From positions 1-64,000 of the forward strand of contig DATCTN010000012.1 in NCBI GenBank assembly GCA_036567965.1: a stretch of DNA of 64,000 nt. Reading direction: 5' to 3'. A program made the position numbers and the translations under genes. The stretch is from Candidatus Kryptoniota bacterium (GTDB taxonomy: Bacteria; Bacteroidota; Ignavibacteria; Kryptoniales; JAKASW01). The notes beneath the pieces were generated by a model. The model worked only from the letters and a program-made list of their open reading frames with translations. It did not search any database and had not been told where the DNA came from. Of the stretch, positions 20,517-30,300 are shown one piece after another (position 1 is the first letter of the stretch; every line of letters begins with the position of its first letter).

Positions 20517-22481
20517 TTACGCCTTCTGTAGGTTCTCTATCTCTTCTGTCAATCTTGTCCACCTGGAATAGGATCCATCCAAACTCTTCACCAAGTCCCG
20601 ATACTCAACTGAAGCTTCCCTTGCTTCTTCACCGTTTTTATAAAAGTCCTGCCTGGCCATCATTGTTTCTATTTCTTTTCGTCTTGTTTCCATCCGGGAT
20701 ATTTCTTCTTCAATTGTCATCAACTCTTCTTTCAATGGCCGCAACTTCTTCGAGAGCTCGTTCCTCTTCTCCGCTTCAAGGCGCTTTCTCCCCTTCACGG
20801 AGAGATCCGGCCTGAGATCGCTCCCATCTCGGTCAACAGCCGGCAATTGATTCGCGACTTCAGTCGAAATGTCCTGCTCCTGCCTCTTCTTCCACAGATA
20901 ATCACTGACATTGCCGTGGAATGTCCTCACAGCCCCGTGACGAAATTCTGCAACTTTGTTCACCAATGGATCAAGAAAAGATCTGTCGTGTGAGACTATC
21001 ACGAATGTTCCTTTGAATTCGTCTAGAGCTTCCTGTAGAATCCTCTTCGACTTCATGTCGAGATGGTTTGTGGGTTCATCCATGATCAGAAAGTTAGCAG
21101 GCTGCAGAAGCATCTTGGCAAGCGCCAGCCTGCTTTTTTCTCCTCCCGATAGAACAGAGACTTTCTTAAATACGTCGTCGCCATGAAATAGGAATGCACC
21201 CAATATGGTTCTTATCTTGGTCCGCACTTCGCCTGTAGCCGCGCTGTCGACAATCCCCAGCGCGTCGCTGGTCAGCTCGAGCTCTTCTGCCTGGTGCTGG
21301 GCGAAATAAGAAGGGATGACGTTGTAGCCGGTTTTGATTTCACCCGAATCGACCGCCTCCACCCCCGCAAGTATTCGGACAAACGTTGATTTGCCTGCTC
21401 CGTTGACTCCCAGCACCGCAATCCTGTCTCCCCGTTCGACAAGATAACTCAATCCGTCGAAAACCTTCGTGACGCCGTAGCTCTTCTTTACGTTCCTTAG
21501 CTCCATCACGGTGTGTCCGCTCGCCCTCGGCTCGGGAAAATGGAAATGGATCTCCTCTTCGTTGTCCTCAATTTCGATGTGTTCCATTTTCTCGAGATGT
21601 TTTATTCTGCTCTGTACCTGTCGGGCTTTTGTCGCTTTATACCTGAACCTGTCAATGAACTGCTGGGTCTGTTTGATCTGCTGCTGCTGGTTCTTGAACG
21701 CGTTTAGCTTCTGCTCCTTTCGGATTTCTTTTTCTTTTTCATAGAACGAGTAATTCCCGGAATACTCTTCGAGTCGCCCGAGACTGAGTGCCCAAGTCCG
21801 CTTTGTGAGATTGTCGAGGAACGCCCGATCATGTGACACGAGGATGACTGCCCCGTTGTAGGAGCTGAGTTTTTGCTCCAGCCATTGAAGAGACTCGATG
21901 TCAAGGTGGTTCGTCGGCTCGTCGAGGAGGAGAACAGAGGGCTCTTTGAGGAGGAGCTTCGCCATCTCTATCCGCATCTGCCAACCGCCGCTGAACTCGT
22001 CTGTCAGACGGTGGAAATCCGACTCAACGAAACCTAACCCGATGAGCACCTGTTCAATCCGAGACTTCATCCGGAAGGCGTCCAGGTCTTCGAGCTTGTG
22101 CTGGAGCTCGCCGAAAACTTCGAGTGTGTCCGCGTATTCGGCGGCAGCAGGATCAAGTTCCTCAAGCCGCTTGTGCGCCTCATCTATCTCCTGTCTCACC
22201 TGTATCACGTCTTCGAATGCGGTCTCGGCTTCTTCGAAGAGTGTCTTTCCATACGATGCGATGCCTTCCTGCGGAAGGTATCCCACCGTCACATATCGCG
22301 CCTTGCCGATTTCTCCCCGATCCGGCTGCACTAATCCCGCAACAGTCTTGAGCAGGGTCGATTTCCCCGCGCCGTTCGGTCCGACAAGACCGATTCGATC
22401 ATGAGCGCCCACCGTGAATGAGAATCCACGAAAGAGAAATCGCTCTCCGAATTGGATTGTCAGATCTTTCGCGCTTAACAT
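20517..22481 (-). CDS. ABC-F family ATPase (Uup/YheS-like)
   Basis: 654-residue soluble protein with two ABC ATPase domains and no membrane segments. Walker A motifs are GPNGAGKST (~35) and GVNGAGKST (~358); signatures are FSGGWQMRIEM and LSGGEKSRLALAK; Walker B regions are LLLDEPTNHLD and LIMDEPTNHLD. A charged inter-domain linker lies at ~235-310 and a C-terminal coiled coil at ~560-654. This is the ABC-F translation-factor layout; members act on the ribosome, and the C-terminal coiled coil is as in Uup-like forms. Start ATG 22481 has GGAG upstream. It converges on the zinc-ribbon gene. Which ABC-F subgroup cannot be settled by eye. Confidence 0.93.
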   Translation of the reverse strand: MLSAKDLTIQFGERFLFRGFSFTVGAHDRIGLVGPNGAGKSTLLKTVAGLVQPDRGEIGKARYVTVGYLPQEGIASYGKTLFEEAETAFEDVIQVRQEIDEAHKRLEELDPAAAEYADTLEVFGELQHKLEDLDAFRMKSRIEQVLIGLGFVESDFHRLTDEFSGGWQMRIEMAKLLLKEPSVLLLDEPTNHLDIESLQWLEQKLSSYNGAVILVSHDRAFLDNLTKRTWALSLGRLEEYSGNYSFYEKEKEIRKEQKLNAFKNQQQQIKQTQQFIDRFRYKATKARQVQSRIKHLEKMEHIEIEDNEEEIHFHFPEPRASGHTVMELRNVKKSYGVTKVFDGLSYLVERGDRIAVLGVNGAGKSTFVRILAGVEAVDSGEIKTGYNVIPSYFAQHQAEELELTSDALGIVDSAATGEVRTKIRTILGAFLFHGDDVFKKVSVLSGGEKSRLALAKMLLQPANFLIMDEPTNHLDMKSKRILQEALDEFKGTFVIVSHDRSFLDPLVNKVAEFRHGAVRTFHGNVSDYLWKKRQEQDISTEVANQLPAVDRDGSDLRPDLSVKGRKRLEAEKRNELSKKLRPLKEELMTIEEEISRMETRRKEIETMMARQDFYKNGEEAREASVEYRDLVKSLDGSYSRWTRLTEEIENLQKA

Positions 22482-22681
22482 TTCACTCCAACGATTCTCC
22501 AGATGCAGTAATTGAGATAAAAATATAATCAGAATGCGGAATATTAATGGAGATGGATTTTATCAGAAGCGGATTCGACCTGAATCAGGATACCGGGTGT
22601 TTGCTATTAGCCATCTGCAAGCTATTTTTACGCGGTGTTCCTGATAACAAGTCTTGCCGTTCTTCCGTTAAGAGGTGATTA

Positions 22682-23122
22682 ATGAACGATATTGAAATCG
22701 ATTTAAGAAAAGCCACTGAAAAAGATGTGGTTCGAGTATCTGAGTTGTGTAGTCAACTTGGATACCAAGCAAATCCCGACATGGTGCTGTCACGTTTGAA
22801 GAAAATAGACTCAGAGCGTGAGCATCGGGTATGGGTCGCCGAAATTGAGGGACTGGTTGTCGGTTGGATCCAGTGTGCATCCAGAATAACGATTGAGTCG
22901 GGTGAATTCGCGGAAATAGTCGGTCTTGTTGTCGACGAAAAGTCGCGAACCCGGGGAATAGGGAGGAAACTTGTTGAAAAGGCCGAAAGGTGGGCGAAAG
23001 AAATTGGTCAGCAGTCAATCAGGGTCCGAACAAATGTAAAACGCGTAGAGTCTAATATCTTTTATCGCACGCTCGGATTCAGCGAAACGAAGAAACAATC
23101 CGTCCTTCAGAAATCAATCTAG
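22682..23122 (+). CDS. GNAT family N-acetyltransferase
   Basis: 146 residues covering one complete GNAT fold. Start IDLRKATEKDVVRVSELC, central strand VVGWIQ, acetyl-CoA binding motif A VVDEKSRTRGIGRKLVEKAE (R-x-x-G-I-G loop), and C-terminal SNIFYRTLGF as in many small-molecule or peptide acetyltransferases. Start ATG 22682 follows AAGAGGTG. It is a single gene diverging from the ABC-F gene and converging on the M28 peptidase gene. The substrate cannot be told from sequence. Confidence 0.9.
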   Translation: MNDIEIDLRKATEKDVVRVSELCSQLGYQANPDMVLSRLKKIDSEREHRVWVAEIEGLVVGWIQCASRITIESGEFAEIVGLVVDEKSRTRGIGRKLVEKAERWAKEIGQQSIRVRTNVKRVESNIFYRTLGFSETKKQSVLQKSI

Positions 23123-23209
23123 CTCATAACTCCGGTAACTTCTCGAATCCCGCCCTAACAAGTCACCCGCGTGGAGTCAAAATGTATTTGTGCCCAGTGC
23201 GCGGGGCAG

Positions 23210-25300
23210 TCAGCGCTTGGACAGGTTCTCCGTGATATGCCGCGCTATGTCGGTCGCTTTCTCCAGGTCTTCGGAAAGAACGGTCAGCTCTTTCTGCAGT
23301 TCATCGGGACTTCCGCTGTCGATAGCCCGCGCGACACCCGGGATCGGCTGTGTCCCATAGCCGGAGTAGAATCCCGGCGCGTAGATTTGGTGCTTGAACC
23401 ATGGACTTTGCGGCAAGCCTGCATCATTTGTGAATGCTCTTTCAATCCGCATTAAATCCGAATTAACCTGTTCGTTGTCAGGCGACCTATCCAGTGCTAA
23501 GACTGAATCCAATTCCCGTGTCACAGACACAAAACTGTCTGCGGCGGCCTCAGCTGACTTGAAATCAATTCCTTTCAGCTTATCGAGGTCCGCAGCCTTC
23601 TTTTCTCTTTCATCCACATAATTTGAAATTTGTCTCGCGTAATCTGAATACCTGAATGGAAGCAGCTCATCGTCTGCCAGTCTGAGAATCGCGATGCCAA
23701 GCAGTTTCGAGACAGTCGCGTGGTACTGGAACGTCGGATCACCCCAATGTTCCATCCAAAAGAAGTCGTCGAGCATTGAATGGTAAACTCCGTATGGGCC
23801 GCCGAATCCGAAATCAAATGACGGAACGCCGAGATGGTCAAGGAAGACCGTGTAATCCGATCCGCTTCCCAGTCTTCCCAACCGCGTCGTTGCCGTATCG
23901 GGCACTTGCGAGTGCTTCATGAAGTAATTCTTGTTCTGATTCATATACCAGCTGTCGAATACGCTCTTTGAAATCTTGGGATCAGTTACCGATTTTGTTA
24001 CGTCCATGATGAACTTATCGAGCGAGGGTACCGCGCTTGATCCGAAGTTTGTCCCGCTTACCGGCGCGTCGATGTTTATATATGCGACTGCATTCTTCGT
24101 GAGGTCAATTGCGTTTTGCTCGCCCCACTCTGTCGACCCGATCAGGCCGAATTCCTCTCCATCCCACGAGCATATATCGATGGTCCTGTTAGGCTGCCAA
24201 CCCGACTTCAGAAGTTCTCCAAGCCCGCGCGCGGTCTCAAGGAGCGATGCTGTCCCGCTGTTCGGGTCAACCGCACCATACACCCAGGCATCCCGGTGGT
24301 TACCGACAACAACTTTTTCTTCGGGGTCGGCTCGACCGGGTATCGTACCTACTACATCCCAGATCGGTCTTATCTCGTAGTCCATTTCAATCGTGAGATG
24401 GACTTCGGTTGCACCCGGTCCGATATGATAATGAAAGGGAAGTCCTCCCTGCCAACCATCCGGTACAGGCGGTCCCGCAAGATTGGACAGAAGTTTCTCG
24501 GCATTTCCATACGATATAGGTAAACACGGGAGATGAGGGAGATCCGTAACCTGATTCAGCGGAATCCTCTTCGCGTCTCTTGTAGAAGCGTACCCTGGTG
24601 TCAGCGGGTCTCCGGGATAGATTGTGAGATCCTGAATACTTCCGCGCTGAACCGCATCTTTCGGCCGCATGGGTCCGCGCGGATATATGTCTCCCTCAAC
24701 ATATCCATCATCGGCCGGATCGGAAAAAATAATTACACCCGCCGCGTGATGTTCCTCTGCGACTTTCACTTTTATTCCGCGAAAACTTCTTCCGTATCGC
24801 ACAAGCATAACTTTTCCGCGGACATCGATTCCGACCTGTTCAAGATATTCGTAATCTTCAGGCAGACCATAGTTGGCGTAAACGATCTGGCCCTTCAAAT
24901 CGCCGCTCGGAGTATACGCGTTAAAGGGAATCACGGCGGTCGAATTGTAACTGTCTTTATCCCAGCTCCATCCTTTTTCCATAAGATCGAATTTATAGTC
25001 TTCCGGTTGAGTCATTTCGAGCTCCTCAACTTTCGGATATGGGAGATAGACATAATAGGTAATTATCTCTGAATTGATGCCGTACTCCCGCAGACGATTG
25101 TTTACAAACACCGCGAGCAGGCTGTCATCCGGACTTCCAGCCATATGAGGCTCCTGTGTCAGGATAAACAAATTTCTCCTGCAACTGTCAGCATTCGGAT
25201 ATCCAAGAAACTTCGCCTCATATTCACTTTCCGACTGGGAGAAAACCACTGAAGCTGTGAGTAACATTCCTGTTATGGCAACAAAAACATCCCTTCTCAT
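23210..25300 (-). CDS. Secreted M28 family peptidase, glutamate carboxypeptidase II-like
   Basis: 696-residue exported zinc peptidase. It has an N-terminal signal peptide (hydrophobic run to about residue 22, VVFSQ), a protease-associated insert, the M28 catalytic domain and a C-terminal TfR-type dimerisation domain. The di-zinc ligands expected from GCPII are present: H335 and D345 in NHRDAWVYGAVDP, the EE pair in WDGEEFGLIGSTEW, D in YINIDAPVSG, and H in YHSMLDD. The active site thus looks intact. Start ATG 25300 is chosen over an in-frame TTG at 25318 because GGAG stands 6 nt upstream and the signal peptide starts cleanly. It probably trims peptides in the periplasm or outside. Confidence 0.92.
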   Translation of the reverse strand: MRRDVFVAITGMLLTASVVFSQSESEYEAKFLGYPNADSCRRNLFILTQEPHMAGSPDDSLLAVFVNNRLREYGINSEIITYYVYLPYPKVEELEMTQPEDYKFDLMEKGWSWDKDSYNSTAVIPFNAYTPSGDLKGQIVYANYGLPEDYEYLEQVGIDVRGKVMLVRYGRSFRGIKVKVAEEHHAAGVIIFSDPADDGYVEGDIYPRGPMRPKDAVQRGSIQDLTIYPGDPLTPGYASTRDAKRIPLNQVTDLPHLPCLPISYGNAEKLLSNLAGPPVPDGWQGGLPFHYHIGPGATEVHLTIEMDYEIRPIWDVVGTIPGRADPEEKVVVGNHRDAWVYGAVDPNSGTASLLETARGLGELLKSGWQPNRTIDICSWDGEEFGLIGSTEWGEQNAIDLTKNAVAYINIDAPVSGTNFGSSAVPSLDKFIMDVTKSVTDPKISKSVFDSWYMNQNKNYFMKHSQVPDTATTRLGRLGSGSDYTVFLDHLGVPSFDFGFGGPYGVYHSMLDDFFWMEHWGDPTFQYHATVSKLLGIAILRLADDELLPFRYSDYARQISNYVDEREKKAADLDKLKGIDFKSAEAAADSFVSVTRELDSVLALDRSPDNEQVNSDLMRIERAFTNDAGLPQSPWFKHQIYAPGFYSGYGTQPIPGVARAIDSGSPDELQKELTVLSEDLEKATDIARHITENLSKR

Positions 25301-25318
25301 TTTCCACTCCGGTTTCAA

Positions 25319-25334
25319 TTGGCACTAATGCCAA
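25319..25334. promoter_or_regulatory. Inverted repeat near the M28 start
   Basis: TTGGCA-CTAA-TGCCAA, a perfect 6-bp inverted repeat just upstream of the M28 ATG. Possible operator or 5'-UTR hairpin. Confidence 0.35.
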
Positions 25335-25342
25335 AAATAAAG

Positions 25343-25355
25343 TGACGTTTCGTCA
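25343..25355. promoter_or_regulatory. Inverted repeat in the M28/TetR intergenic region
   Basis: TGACG-TTT-CGTCA, perfect 5-bp arms. Possible binding site; the protein is unknown. Confidence 0.3.
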
Positions 25356-25444
25356 AATCCAATTTTGGCGTAACAATATTACACGATTTGTCGTAAGTTA
25401 AGTCGTTTCGTGCTTATCGATTTGATGATCAAAGGCCTATTCAC

Positions 25445-25457
25445 TGACCGACGGTCA
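25445..25457. promoter_or_regulatory. Likely TetR-family operator
   Basis: TGACCG-A-CGGTCA, a perfect 13-nt palindrome, 30 nt upstream of the TetR gene start. Its form is typical of TetR/AcrR operators, which suggests autoregulation of the efflux operon. Confidence 0.6.
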
Positions 25458-25487
25458 TGTACAAACTACATCTGTCAGGAGAGTAAA

Positions 25488-26231
25488 ATGGGCATTCCTG
25501 AACGAAAAGAGCGGGAAAAGCAGATGCGCCATGATGCCATCCTTGCTGCTTCCCAGTCCGTATTCCTCGACAAAGGTCTCTATGGGGCGACACTGGATGA
25601 AATAGCCGAAAAAGCCGAGGTGAGCAAAGGGACGATTTATCTGTACTTCCGCAGCAAAGAAGATCTCTACTTTTCTCTGATGGCTCTTGGACTCCGAAAA
25701 CTTTTACTGATGTTCGAAGCCACAGGTCCCGAAGAAAGGTCGCCTTCAGAAATCATTCATGGATTCGCGGAGGCTTATCGCAACTTCAGCCGGAAGGAGA
25801 ACTACCTTTTCAAAATGCTGGCGATGGTTGAAAGTCCCGTGGCGAATGAACAGGTATCACCGGATGTGCTGTCAGAACTTGAAAAAGTGAGTGACGAGGT
25901 ATTGAGTTACGTCGCGAAGTTTGTGCAGAAAGGAATGGAAGCCGGTGATTTTCGGAAAGAACTATCTTCCTATGAAGCAGTGATATTGTTTTGGGTTTCA
26001 TTGAGCGGCGTTCTCAATTTGAAAGGCCGCGCGGAATCTATGCGTGACAACAAGTACATCAGCAAGGAATCTTTTCTGCACCAAGTCGAATACGACTTAC
26101 TGTATGATAAATGTGTGACGTTTTTGGTAAGTCTTCTTCTAAGCCGCGATCCGAAAGATAAGTCGTCACGCGAAGTCCATGTGAAAACAAAAAAGATGTC
26201 AAGACGTCTAAAGGGGGTTAAGAAAAAATGA
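25488..26231 (+). CDS. TetR/AcrR family transcriptional regulator
   Basis: 247-residue regulator. The N-terminal helix-turn-helix (about 8-60) is clear: AILAASQSVFLDKGLYG, TLDEIAEKAEVSKGTIYLYF, RSKEDLYFSLM. The rest is a helical ligand-binding and dimer domain. Start ATG 25488 is chosen because CAGGAGAG lies at 25476-25483; the open frame extends 26 codons further up without a ribosome site and through the operator. Its stop overlaps the next gene (ATGA). It most likely represses itself and the MFP-RND pump genes. The C-terminal tail is strongly basic (KKMSRRLKGVKKK) and lies in a sequence duplicated before the RND gene. Confidence 0.92.
   Translation: MGIPERKEREKQMRHDAILAASQSVFLDKGLYGATLDEIAEKAEVSKGTIYLYFRSKEDLYFSLMALGLRKLLLMFEATGPEERSPSEIIHGFAEAYRNFSRKENYLFKMLAMVESPVANEQVSPDVLSELEKVSDEVLSYVAKFVQKGMEAGDFRKELSSYEAVILFWVSLSGVLNLKGRAESMRDNKYISKESFLHQVEYDLLYDKCVTFLVSLLLSRDPKDKSSREVHVKTKKMSRRLKGVKKK
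26191..26231 (+). repeat. Duplicated 41-nt junction sequence, copy A
   Basis: Matches 27293-27333 at 32 of 41 positions by eye, in the same place relative to the downstream ATG. It contains AAAAGATGTC, GACGTC and the ribosome site AGGGGG. Here it encodes the last codons of the TetR gene. Confidence 0.6.
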
Positions 26232-27292
26232 AATCGAAGAGGTTGATGCTGATCTTTGTTGCATCGATACTATTCATCGGGGCGGTGGTCATACTGAGGT
26301 TGCGTTCCCAATCCTCGGCAGGTAGCGATGCTGCAAAGTCTTCGATAATGTCTGTGACGGTCTCAAGAGTGGAACATGGGTCGGTTTCACGAAGTCTTGA
26401 TATGACCGGCACGCTCGAGGGTATCCATGAAGCGGACATCATTTCGGAGACAAGCGGTAAGATCACCAAGATCAATACCGAGGTCAAAGAATACGTCCGG
26501 GTAAATTCGAGCATTGCTGAGGTGGAAAACGATTTGCAGGAAATTGCCCTCGAGTCCGCACGGGTGAATAGCATGAAAGCAGATGCGGATTTGAAACGAG
26601 TAAAGGAGCTGTTCTCTCAGAATGCTGTTTCGGAAACACAGGTTGAGAATGCGGAGGTAGGAGCTAAAGCCGGACTCGCGCAATTAAAGCTTGCACAGAG
26701 AAATTATGACTATACTTTCTTGAGGACCCCGATTGCCGGCAGGCTGGCGGAGAAATTTGTTGTGATTGGCCAAATGGTGGTTCCGGGTACCAAGATCGCA
26801 ACCGTCGTCGACGATAGCCGTATGAAGCTGAAGGTAGGAATTCCTGAAAACTTCGTTTCGTATGTCAGTATCGGGCGCAAGGTCAAGATTAAGTCGGATG
26901 CAGTTCCGAATCGTGAGTTTTCGGGAAATGTGGAGACGATTGCTTTGAAAGCTGATCTGCAGACGAGGACCTTTCAGGCTGAGATCGAATTACCAAATGA
27001 TCGTGACCTGTCTCTAAGAAGCGGGATGTTCGCCAAGGCTGAGCTGACCGCTTTGGGAGATTCCGGAGCGCTTGTCGTTCCCGTGGCTGCGCTGATCGAG
27101 GGGGGAGCAAATTCTCCGTCGGTATTTGTCGTGAAAGATTCTTTGGTTTCATTGAAACATGTCAGCGTCGGATCAAAGAATGATTCGCTTATTGAGATCG
27201 TGTCAGGACTTAATCCAGGCGATCTGGTGGTAGACTTCGGACAACAGAACATCAGGGATGGTGCTAGAGTCAGATACACGATAGACAACTGA
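26228..27292 (+). CDS. RND efflux periplasmic adaptor (membrane fusion protein)
   Basis: 354-residue HlyD/AcrA-type adaptor that bridges the RND pump to an outer-membrane channel. It has an N-terminal membrane anchor (about 5-24), a split biotinyl-lipoyl domain (GTLEGIHEADIISETSGKI and FLRTPIAGRLAEKFVVIGQM), a short helical hairpin between, then beta-barrel and membrane-proximal domains (VPVAALIEGG ... IVSGLNPGDLVV). Its ATG overlaps the TetR TGA (ATGA), so translation is coupled. No Cys lipobox is seen; it looks anchored by an uncleaved helix. No TolC-like gene is in the operon, so the channel must come from elsewhere. Confidence 0.92.
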   Translation: MKSKRLMLIFVASILFIGAVVILRLRSQSSAGSDAAKSSIMSVTVSRVEHGSVSRSLDMTGTLEGIHEADIISETSGKITKINTEVKEYVRVNSSIAEVENDLQEIALESARVNSMKADADLKRVKELFSQNAVSETQVENAEVGAKAGLAQLKLAQRNYDYTFLRTPIAGRLAEKFVVIGQMVVPGTKIATVVDDSRMKLKVGIPENFVSYVSIGRKVKIKSDAVPNREFSGNVETIALKADLQTRTFQAEIELPNDRDLSLRSGMFAKAELTALGDSGALVVPVAALIEGGANSPSVFVVKDSLVSLKHVSVGSKNDSLIEIVSGLNPGDLVVDFGQQNIRDGARVRYTIDN

Positions 27293-27333
27293 AAAAGATG
27301 TCGAGACGTCGTCAGGGAGTTGATCTAAAATGA
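27293..27333 (+). repeat. Duplicated 41-nt junction sequence, copy B
   Basis: Second copy of the junction found at 26191-26231. It contains a 12-codon mini-frame (ATG 27298 to TGA 27331-27333) whose stop overlaps the RND gene ATG, as the TetR stop overlaps the adaptor ATG. Encoded tails are alike: MSRRRQGVDLK here, MSRRLKGVKKK in copy A. Confidence 0.6.
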
Positions 27334-30300
27334 GACTTACAGAAATTGCGATAAAGCGCCCGGCTTTCATCACGATGATCTTTGTTGCGATGGCTGTTCT
27401 GGGATTGTATTCATACAACCAAATGGGTGTCGACCTCTTGCCTAAGACGGACTGGCCGATTGTCACCGTAGCGACCGTTTATCCGGGAGCAGGACCGAAA
27501 GAGGTTGAGAACGACATCTCCAAACCTCTTGAGGATGGGTTGAGCTCATTAAACAATATCGACAATATTCGCTCCTACTCGAGGGAAAACGTTTCGATAA
27601 TTGTCGTGCAGTTCGGGTTCAGCACAGATCTGAACACTGCGGTGAACGACGTGCAGAGAAATGTGGACATGGTTCGTTCCACCCTTCCGAAAGAAGCTGA
27701 AGCGCCGAAGATCCAGAAAGCCGATCTCAATTCTTTTCCCATCGTGAGAATTTCCGCTGAAGGATCGATGAGCCCGGTTGTATTGTATCAGTTCATAAAG
27801 GACAATGTTAAACCCGCTCTTGAGCAGGTTCCGGGTGTAGCGAGTATTACTCTGGTCGGCGGGAAGCAGCGTGAGATAAGAGTGGAGGTTGACAATGCAC
27901 GATTGAGGGCTTACAACATGTCGTTGATGCAAGTGGCGCAGGCGCTCGGCAACGACAACTTGGATTTTCCGGCGGGAACGGTAACTGCCGCAACACGCGA
28001 GTTTACCGTGAGACTTTCAGGGAAATTCCAGAGCCTCGATGAGCTTCGTAATATGGTAATCGCGTCGACTTCCAGGGGTGTTGTGCATTTGAGCGATATA
28101 GCCGACGTAAGGGATACTTATAAACAGGAAGATCAGACCTTCAGCAGGATTGAGGGTACTTCCGCCATTGGGTTGATTATTCAAAAGACTTCGGACGCAA
28201 ACTCGGTTAAGACGAGCGACGGCGTCCAAAAAGAGCTGGCGCGTCTGGAGAAAACGTATACCGATCGTAATCTGAAATTCACTATTGCCCAGGACATAAC
28301 CGATTTCACCCGCAACTCGATAGACGAAGTGAGGCGCGATCTTGGACTTGCCGTACTCATGGTGGCAATTACGCTTTTCCTGTTCCTCCATTCGGTTCGC
28401 AATTCGCTGATTGTCCTACTGTCTATACCCACCTCTCTTATCAGCACTTTTTTCTTCATGTATGCAATGGGATTCACCGTCAATCTTGTCTCTACGATGG
28501 GGCTGGCCCTTGTGATAGGCATTCTCGTTGATGATTCCATAGTTGTCCTTGAGAACATTCACCGACATCTGGAGAAAGGCGAGGATAAAAAGACTGCCGC
28601 CATTAATGGGCGGAGTGAAATTGGATTCGCCGCGATAGCGATTACTCTCGTTGACGTGGTCGTGTTCCTCCCCATTGCGATGGTAGGTGGACTGGTCGGC
28701 AAAATCTTCCGGGAATTCGGGTTGACAATCGTTGTTTCGACTCTAATCTCACTCTTTGTCTCGTTTACATTGACGCCAATGCTCGCATCAAAATGGTCTA
28801 AGCTCACTCATTACACGGACGCTACAATCTTAGGTCGGTTCATTATTTGGTTTGAAGATTTGCAGAAACGGCTCGACGCCGGCTACAGGAAACTTCTCGA
28901 TTGGGGTCTAAAGAGAAGGAAGACCATTCTCGGAATAAGCGGCATCGCGTTGCTGGTTAGTCTTATCCCGCTTCCGCTGCATTTGATCGGCACAGAGTTC
29001 ATGACTCAGGCGGACAGGGGAGAATTCGCTTTAATCGTCGAGATGCCGGTGGGAACTCCTATTGAGAAAACCGATGAGACTATCGCTGCGATTGAGAATC
29101 GCCTGAAGGAGGATCCCAACATAGAACGATTTTTCAGTACGGTCGGAATGTCCGAACAGATGTTCTCAAGATCCACCACACCAAACGTCGGGCAAATCCA
29201 AATCAAACTCGTGCCGGCGTGGAGGCGAACGGCAAGCACCGACCGTGAAATGGCTTATGTCAGGAGTATTGCGGATAATTTTCCGGGAGTGAGCGGGAGG
29301 GCGAGCGTCATCGGCATGTGGGGTACCGCCAACTATTCACCACTCGAAGTGGAAATTCAGGGCGCGAATCTATCAGAAGTCGTGTCTGCGTCTCAGAAGG
29401 TTTCGGATATCATGACGAAGACCGACGGAGTCACGGATGTGAAGAGTACGTGGGAGAACGCGCGACCGGAACTGCAGGTGATTGTCGACCGTGAGAAGGC
29501 TGCATCGTTCGGCTTAACGCTCGGCGAAATTGCGGCAGCACTTCAGACGGCTATCCAGGGAAACGTGGTCACAAAATACAGCGACAACGGCACGGACTAT
29601 GACATCAGGCTACAGCTTGCAGAACAGAATAGAAATCGAATCTCTGATGTCGGCAATCTCACATTGATGTCGCGGTCCGGCAAGCAGATTTATCTGAATC
29701 AAGTTGCGGAAGTAGTCAGCGGTAATGGACCGGTCGAGGTCGACAGGAAGGATCGTGAGCGTCTGGTCACGATTCTCGGAAACCTGACCGGCTCACGAAG
29801 CCTCGGCGACGCAACGAGAGACATACGGACCGGAATCGCTTCTCTGAATCTGCCTTCGGATATTAAAGTCTTCTTTGGCGGCGACAACGAGAATATGTCG
29901 GACATGTTCAGCGACATGGGGCTGGCGCTGGGAATGGCAATACTCTTCGTTTATATGATCATGGTGTCCCTGTTCGAATCCTATGCGCATCCATTCACAA
30001 TCATGTTTTCACTTCCGGTTGCACTGGTGGGAGGGCTGATCGCCCTTTTCCTGACCGGGCAGACGCTCAATACATTCTCGATGATCGGTGTCATCATGTC
30101 CGTGGGACTTGTAACAAAGAATGCGATCCTGCTTGTTGACTACACTAACACTCTTCGTGCGCGCGGACTCGGAATGAAGGAGGCAATACTCGAAGCCGGT
30201 CCTACCAGATTGCGGCCGATAGTGATGACGACAGCAACGATGGTTCTCGGAATGCTGCCGCTGGCTCTGGGACTCGGGGCTGGGAGCGATATCAGGCAGA

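Noticed and set aside
21898-22404. 168-codon plus frame opposite the ABC-F gene
   Set aside because: Shadow of the first ABC domain; Ser/Arg-rich translation typical of antisense frames.
24533-25072. 179-codon plus frame opposite the M28 peptidase gene
   Set aside because: Antisense to a gene whose zinc ligands are all conserved; no ribosome site.
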